DNA from: CAYFJO01 sp964343305
GTDB lineage: Bacteria > Planctomycetota > Planctomycetia > Pirellulales > Pirellulaceae
NCBI GenBank assembly: GCA_964343305.1
Contig: CAYFJO010000030.1
Span: 1-47,537 of the forward strand
Length of the DNA stretch: 47,537 nt
Direction of reading: 5' to 3'
Positions 43,256-47,537 of this stretch are shown here, piece by piece. Below the pieces are notes generated by a model. The model ran no database searches. It was not told the origin of the DNA and saw nothing but the letters and a program-made list of their open reading frames with translations. How positions within the stretch are numbered: position 1 is the stretch's first letter; each line of letters starts with the position of its first letter. The translations under genes and the position numbers were made by a program.

Positions 43256-43703
43256 CCGCTTTTAGCCACGGTGTGATGGTTGGATCATAAGCACAGATTT
43301 CGGACTGGTCAAAATAAATCTCGATTTCACGTGCTGCCGATTCGGGTCCGTCCGATGCATGGACGAGGTTCATTTGCCGGCTGTTGCTGAAGTCGCCGCG
43401 AATCGTGCCGGGCTCGGCTTTGCGTCCGCTGGTGGCACCGAGCATCTTGCGGACGATGCTGATCGCTTCGAGCCCTTCCAGGACCATGGCCACGACGGGA
43501 GAGCCGGTGATGAAAGCTTCCAGGCCGGGATAGAAAGGCTTTTCGACGTGCTCGGCATAGTGTTGTTTGGCCAATTCGGGGGTGATTTGAATCATCTTCA
43601 TGGCGATGATGTTCAATCCCTTGTTTTCAAATCGCGTGATGACTTGGCCCGTCAGCCGGCGTTGAACGCAGTCTGGTTTTAACAGAATGAGGCTTCGTTC
43701 CAT
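43245..43703 (-). CDS. ndk: Nucleoside diphosphate kinase
   Basis: 152 residues, the family length. It transfers the gamma-phosphate of ATP to other nucleoside diphosphates through a phosphohistidine. The active-site region is NLVHASDGPESA with the catalytic His; many family members have NxxHGSD, so the Gly-to-Ala change is mild. Other signatures are ERSLILLKPDCVQR at the start and RGDFSNSRQMN. ATG 43,703 has an AAGGAG seven bases upstream; longer frames start upstream of it. It is the first gene of a two-gene unit with the small membrane protein. Confidence 0.96.
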   Translation of the reverse strand: MERSLILLKPDCVQRRLTGQVITRFENKGLNIIAMKMIQITPELAKQHYAEHVEKPFYPGLEAFITGSPVVAMVLEGLEAISIVRKMLGATSGRKAEPGTIRGDFSNSRQMNLVHASDGPESAAREIEIYFDQSEICAYDPTITPWLKAGDE

Positions 43704-43716
43704 GATCCAATCTCCT

Positions 43717-43780
43717 TGTAGCTGTGTTCGCCAGCACGCGGATCTTTGCATTTGGCCACACTCTGGCGAGTGTAGCTACA
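43717..43780. repeat. Intergenic inverted repeat near ndk
   Basis: TGTAGCT and CGCCAG on the left pair with CTGGCG and AGCTACA on the right, with 28 bases between the inner arms. It lies between the M16 gene stop and the ndk start. Confidence 0.65.
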
Positions 43781-43787
43781 GAAAAAG

Positions 43788-45026
43788 TCAGTCCGGTTGT
43801 GACACATCGTCGAGCGGCCCAATGGTTAGCGTCGCGTTTTGTGTTAAAGGATATTTATCCAGGGACGCGGCGATGTCGTCCAAGGTCACCGATTGATAGG
43901 AGTCGATCATCTCCTGGATCGTGCGATATTCGTGCCTTTGCAGCCAGCCGGAACCGACGGGTATCAACCGGGCGGAAGACCGTTCGCTGCCCAATACAAT
44001 TTGAGCTGTGATTTTGTTCTTCGCTCGCGACAACTCTTCCGCGGTGATGCCGTCTGTTTCCACTTTGTGTTGCACTTGCTTCAGCCGCCGCAAATTGTCC
44101 GTGGTGTCTTCCGGGCGGCAAGACAAAAACGTCATGTAGATTCCTGTGCCTTGAAATTCATAGGTGCCAATTTCGGCATAGTCTGCTAGTCCGGGATCAA
44201 CGAGTTCCCAGAATAATCGGCTGCCGCTCGCATCTCCCACGATGGCCGAAACGATGCGGCTGACGTATCGATCCTTGTCTTCGGCGGCAGGGCCGGCTGC
44301 AATCTGAACGGTGTATTGCTGTGCGGCGCTTTCCTTTTGAATGGCTTTGAACCCCAGACTCGGCGCGGCTCGCGGCGTTTGACGTCCCACCTCAAATGGT
44401 TCCCAGCCTCCGCAAAGCTCATCCGCGGTTTTCACCAGTCGATCGAAGTCAACGTCGCCCGTCGCGACCAGCTTGATATTGCCGGGGCTGTAACGTTGTT
44501 CGAAGTAACCTCGCATTTGCGCCGGCGTCATGTTTCCGACACTGTCCACCGTGCCGATGATGTTTCGCGCCAGCGGATGCGAATCGAAGAATACCGCCAT
44601 GCACTTTTCCGGCGCACAAAACGGTGGCATGTCTTCGTACATCAAGATCTCTTCAATGATGACCTGTTTCTCGGCCTCGAAGTCTTCTTCGCGCAGCGAC
44701 GGACGCATGATGTCGCTGAGCAGCCCAACGATGCGGTCCTGAAAGTCGGGCAGCACCGTGCCGTAATAAACCGTCCGTTCTTCGCTCGTTTGCGCGTTGC
44801 TGGACGAACCCATTTCGTCCAACTCGCGATTCACATCGTCGGGCGTTCGCGTCGGCGTTCCTTTGAACGCCATGTGTTCCAGGAAATGGCTGATGCCGTG
44901 GATCGCGTCCGATTCGTCGCGCGAACCGGCGTTGACGAAGAATCCCACGGCGGTGGCTCGCGCGTGCGGGTTGCACTCAGCGATGACTTCCAACCCGTTA
45001 TCGAGTTGATGTTCACGAAACTCCAC
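43788..45026 (-). CDS. M16 zinc peptidase, catalytic subunit-like
   Basis: 412 residues. HFLEH at 47-51 is the inverted zinc motif HxxEH of the M16 family (pitrilysin/mitochondrial processing peptidase type), and Glu in EAEKQVIIEEI (about 122-132) is the third ligand region. These enzymes cut short peptides. I chose GTG 45,026, preceded by GAGGT. It overlaps the end of the upstream M16-like gene by 14 bp, so the two are translated together. The pair likely forms a heterodimer with the inactive homologue. The substrate is not known. No signal peptide is obvious. Confidence 0.92.
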   Translation of the reverse strand: MEFREHQLDNGLEVIAECNPHARATAVGFFVNAGSRDESDAIHGISHFLEHMAFKGTPTRTPDDVNRELDEMGSSSNAQTSEERTVYYGTVLPDFQDRIVGLLSDIMRPSLREEDFEAEKQVIIEEILMYEDMPPFCAPEKCMAVFFDSHPLARNIIGTVDSVGNMTPAQMRGYFEQRYSPGNIKLVATGDVDFDRLVKTADELCGGWEPFEVGRQTPRAAPSLGFKAIQKESAAQQYTVQIAAGPAAEDKDRYVSRIVSAIVGDASGSRLFWELVDPGLADYAEIGTYEFQGTGIYMTFLSCRPEDTTDNLRRLKQVQHKVETDGITAEELSRAKNKITAQIVLGSERSSARLIPVGSGWLQRHEYRTIQEMIDSYQSVTLDDIAASLDKYPLTQNATLTIGPLDDVSQPD

Positions 45027-46257
45027 GCGGCACCTCAAGTTCCTTTTCGCCCAGCGTGACGACACACGGATCGCTGAACGGATGGGCGGCCAAGTACGCG
45101 TTGATACTTTCAACTGTCAGGCCATTGATGATGTCGTTCAATTCGTCCAGCGGACGGATTCGCCCCAGATGATACCAATCGCCGGCAATCGACGCGGCGC
45201 GCGAGCGGCTCGACTCTTGTTCGATGATCAGCGAGCTTCGTATCAAAGCCTTCAGCCGGGCAAGCTCGTCCTCTTCGATGCCGCGTGCCAGCCGATCGAA
45301 TTCGGCGATGGTGACGTCCAGCGTTTCCTGGGCTCGATCGGTGCTTGTGCCGGCGTAGGCGAAAACACTGGCCTCCTGTTTCAACGAATGCATGCTGGCA
45401 AATACGGCATAGCACAAACTGCGTTTTTCGCGCACTTCGGTGAACAGCCGCGAGCTCATACCGTCGCTCATCACACCGACCGCGCCGCGAGCTTGAAAGT
45501 AGTCGGCGTGCGAATACGGGACCGTGGGAAACGCGATGCAAATGTGCGTCTGTTGTGATTCATGTTCGATATGATGATAGCCGCGCGGGGCGGGGGTCGT
45601 TTTCAGTTCTGGCAGTTCGACGCGCGGCCAGTCACCGAGCAGTTCGCCGACCAGATCCTTCAAACGCGGCCAATCGACGTTGCCGGCGACCGATACAATG
45701 GTCTCATCCGGCCGATAAGTCCGCACGAATTGCGTGCGGATTTCGTCCAACGTAATCTGTGACACGGCTTCCATCGTGCCATGGCTGTCCCGTCCAAAAG
45801 GATCAGCATATTGACGCCGGCGAAGCTCCGACATGACTCGCTGTGACAAATCGTCCTCAATGGATTGAATTTCCTGCAGACAGGCCAGGCGCCCGTCATC
45901 CAGTTGATCTGCCGGCAAGAGAGGTCGTCGCAAAACGTCCGCGAAAATCGTTAGCACATCGTAGAGATTGTCCGCGGGCATGGCCGCACTGAAACTGGTC
46001 GAAATGCTGGACACCGAAGGGCCATGTCCCGCCCCCAGATTCTCAAGGTCTTCAACGAACTGCCGGCTGTCGCGCTGGCCACAACCTCGTTGCGACATTT
46101 CACAAACGAAGTTACTCAGCCCCGCTCGATCGGCCGGATCTCGCGCCGCGCCGCCGGGAATCATCACATTAAACGCAGCCGATTGCAGCCAATCCATGGA
46201 CTCGGCGAGCAGCACCAGGCCGTTGTCGAATTGATGAGTGAAAACTGACTGCGGCAC
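45013..46257 (-). CDS. M16 family homologue, catalytically inactive partner
   Basis: 414 residues starting from GTG 46,257 (CAGGA upstream). The whole M16 fold is present (FTHQFDNGLVLLAES, YRPDETIVSVAGNVDW). The zinc motif position reads LSNFVCEM instead of HxxEH, so metal binding is lost. The C-terminal substrate-binding Arg and Tyr (REKRSLCYAVFA) remain. This matches the non-catalytic subunit of M16 pairs, as in mitochondrial processing peptidase alpha and beta. Overlap with the catalytic gene supports complex formation. A short repeat-rich gap precedes it. Confidence 0.9.
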   Translation of the reverse strand: MPQSVFTHQFDNGLVLLAESMDWLQSAAFNVMIPGGAARDPADRAGLSNFVCEMSQRGCGQRDSRQFVEDLENLGAGHGPSVSSISTSFSAAMPADNLYDVLTIFADVLRRPLLPADQLDDGRLACLQEIQSIEDDLSQRVMSELRRRQYADPFGRDSHGTMEAVSQITLDEIRTQFVRTYRPDETIVSVAGNVDWPRLKDLVGELLGDWPRVELPELKTTPAPRGYHHIEHESQQTHICIAFPTVPYSHADYFQARGAVGVMSDGMSSRLFTEVREKRSLCYAVFASMHSLKQEASVFAYAGTSTDRAQETLDVTIAEFDRLARGIEEDELARLKALIRSSLIIEQESSRSRAASIAGDWYHLGRIRPLDELNDIINGLTVESINAYLAAHPFSDPCVVTLGEKELEVPRGVS

Positions 46258-46334
46258 GATCGTCCTGTGATCTGTAAATGTTCAAACTAGGGGCGTACTA
46301 CTAGTTTGCTTTTTTTGTTTTCTTGCGCACATTT

Positions 46335-46385
46335 CTGTGGGACGGTTTTTCAAACCGTCCGGACGGATTGGAAATCCGTCCTACA
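46335..46385. repeat. Double hairpin intergenic repeat
   Basis: GGACGG...CCGTCC at 46,340-46,360, then GGACGGATT...AATCCGTCC at 46,361-46,381, enclosed by CTGTGG/CTACAG. Lies between the GNAT gene stop and the M16 gene start. Confidence 0.75.
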
Positions 46386-46434
46386 GATTGGTTGCGGCCA
46401 ACGGCCTTGCCGTTAAACAAAGCTACTGATTCTG

Positions 46435-46995
46435 CTAGGCAACGGCAACCTCAACCGCCTTGTAGACCGTCTTAGTTTTGCGAAAACCCAGCCGTTGGTA
46501 AAGGCGTACGGCGCCATAATTCTGGGCCGTCACTTCCAGCGACGCCCGTTTCATGCCGGTGCGGTAGAAGCCTTCCAAAGCATAATAGAGGAGCAATGTC
46601 CCCAGTCCTTGGCCGCGATGTTCTGGAGCGATGCCAAGATTTTGAATCGATCCGGCACCGCGGCGGTCGCGAATCCCTTGCACCGTACCGCAATATTGAG
46701 GCCTGAGCCGATTCGCCGGTTGCCAAGTGACGAGCCAGGTGGCTTTTGCAACGAAGCTTTCGCGCTGGGAGATTTCCGTCATCAAACGCCGACAACCCTC
46801 TCGATCGCCAAGGCACGGAAACACGTTGGCGTCGAGTTCGTTGCGAAAGCTGTGATACTTGGCATCCGTGTGAGCGGTCAGCAGGTTGTCTTGCCAAGGG
46901 TGGAAATGATAGTCGGACGGAAGATCCGGCACTTCGAAGAACGAACCAGTCAGATCAAACGCCATGCGAAAACGTTTGAAATAGGTTACGCTCAT
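46435..46995 (-). CDS. GNAT family N-acetyltransferase
   Basis: 186 residues from ATG 46,995; longer frames to 47,061 are less likely. The acetyl-CoA-binding motif A is NLGIAPEHRGQGLGTLLL (about 124-141, with RGQGLG), and motif B is RLYQRLGFRKT (about 164-174). The N-terminal half (FHPWQDNLLTAHTDAKYH, FVAKATWLVTW) is typical of GNAT substrate-binding regions. It transfers an acetyl group from acetyl-CoA to an amine; the acceptor is unknown. Monocistronic in the window. Confidence 0.9.
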   Translation of the reverse strand: MSVTYFKRFRMAFDLTGSFFEVPDLPSDYHFHPWQDNLLTAHTDAKYHSFRNELDANVFPCLGDREGCRRLMTEISQRESFVAKATWLVTWQPANRLRPQYCGTVQGIRDRRGAGSIQNLGIAPEHRGQGLGTLLLYYALEGFYRTGMKRASLEVTAQNYGAVRLYQRLGFRKTKTVYKAVEVAVA

Positions 46996-47102
46996 GACAT
47001 TACTCTTGGGTTGTTCTCGTTCATCCACGTTCAAAGTATCGCATGAAATCGGCAACGTCAAATCTCAAACGACTGTGGTGATTATAAATGCGGGTAAAGA
47101 TA

Positions 47103-47381
47103 CTACGGCTCGTCGTAGCACGTCAGATCATAAAACATCATCGGCAGCCAGTACTCTCGGTCAAAGTCTTCTAAATCTTTCGATTGAAGTTGAATGAGTA
47201 GTTTTTCGCCGTCGAGTGTTCTTGAGTATTCACCTCTCCTGAATGCTTCGGCTTCAATTCGGAATCGACGTTCGTTTAATTCCTTGCCCCATTCTCGATA
47301 CCGCCAAATCCCAACACACACCACAGTTCCAACCGTTACCAAGAGCAAAATCGATCGCAGTGAAATCTTGCAATGTCTCAT
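47103..47381 (-). CDS. Small membrane-anchored protein
   Basis: 92 residues with one membrane helix at about 9-25 (LRSILLLVTVGTVVCVGI), a basic N-terminus and a charged, helical tail (GKELNERRFRIEAEAFRRG). ATG 47,381 is chosen; a TTG at 47,402 would add seven residues and lie 6 bp after the preceding gene's stop. Not a recognised family. It looks like the short planctomycete membrane-anchored proteins that often follow larger genes. Confidence 0.55.
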   Translation of the reverse strand: MRHCKISLRSILLLVTVGTVVCVGIWRYREWGKELNERRFRIEAEAFRRGEYSRTLDGEKLLIQLQSKDLEDFDREYWLPMMFYDLTCYDEP

Positions 47382-47408
47382 CTGATAATCGTATTCATCC
47401 AAAGATGA

Positions 47409-47537
47409 TTAACGATCGCTTAGCAGGATGCCAAGCTGCTGCTCCAAGTGGATGTCGGACGGTGCGTCCTCAATAATTCGCGGCCGGATTAAGAATTCTC
47501 GGCCTTCTTCGTGGAGAATATCCAACACTTTTCGGAA
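47409..47537 (-). CDS. C-terminal end of a gene cut by the window edge
   Basis: The last 42 codons before the TAA at 47,409 read FRKVLDILHEEG, RPRIIEDAP, HLEQQLGILLSDR: open, with reasonable amino-acid bias, and ending just before the small membrane protein. The upstream part is outside the window. No family is recognisable from this length. Confidence 0.45.
   Translation of the reverse strand, partial: FRKVLDILHEEGREFLIRPRIIEDAPSDIHLEQQLGILLSDR

Noticed and set aside
1..47537. CRISPR arrays, tRNA or rRNA genes, prophage
   Set aside because: No regularly spaced direct repeats, cloverleaf-like stretches or phage structural genes were recognised; this was a reading by eye, not a search.

Overview
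The window looks like a chromosomal segment of a planctomycete, probably of the Pirellulales type (inference from gene content). The indicators are a DUF1800/DUF1501 gene pair, secreted proteins carrying the planctomycete N-terminal LExR-type motif, PQQ-propeller and SHD1-type domains, sulfatase and DUF1501/DUF1587 remnants, leucine-rich-repeat membrane proteins, mixed Shine-Dalgarno use, and many short inverted repeats in almost every intergenic gap. No rRNA, tRNA, CRISPR array, prophage or complete transposon was recognised.

Layout. 0-2.4 kb: the edge of a secreted thioredoxin-like gene, a MITE-like repeat and a GHKL (MORC-like) ATPase. 2.7-12.8 kb: one giant secreted multi-domain protein of about 3,390 residues (beta-propeller, beta-helix, two Kelch propellers, LamG, cadherin-like repeats, FIMAH, zinc metalloprotease). 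It is split by a single frameshift near 12,000. 13.2-17.5 kb: a secreted vWA protein, then DUF1800 and a Tat-exported DUF1501 protein. 17.5-25.4 kb: a SUKH protein, an MFS transporter, an HELSH membrane protease, a secreted coiled-coil protein, then a minus-strand group of an alpha-toroid lipoprotein, an internally deleted DUF1587/DUF1585 remnant and a PQQ propeller. 25.7-28.9 kb: two Gfo/Idh/MocA oxidoreductases and a membrane-anchored protein. 29.0-30.1 kb: thiS-thiG behind a near-consensus promoter. 30.1-33.7 kb: an LRR membrane protein with a HAD hydrolase upstream, then a divergent thymidine phosphorylase.

33.7-38.1 kb is the most interesting part. On one strand lie a NrtR-type Nudix/winged-helix regulator with a palindromic operator, a membrane-anchored pseudokinase, a vWA protein and a divergent adenylosuccinate-synthetase-like enzyme. 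In that enzyme the aspartate-binding loop and the guanine-specificity motif are replaced. I suggest this as a candidate nucleotide- or NAD-linked module.

38.3-43 kb is a decay zone: a sulfatase tail, two DUF1501 amino-terminal scraps and a beta-lactamase-like gene cut off by a palindromic repeat, set around two intact but unrecognised genes (a HEAT-like protein with a CxxCH motif and a polytopic membrane protein). 43-47.5 kb is housekeeping: ndk with a coupled small membrane protein, an active/inactive M16 peptidase pair, a GNAT acetyltransferase and a small membrane protein, ending in a partial gene.
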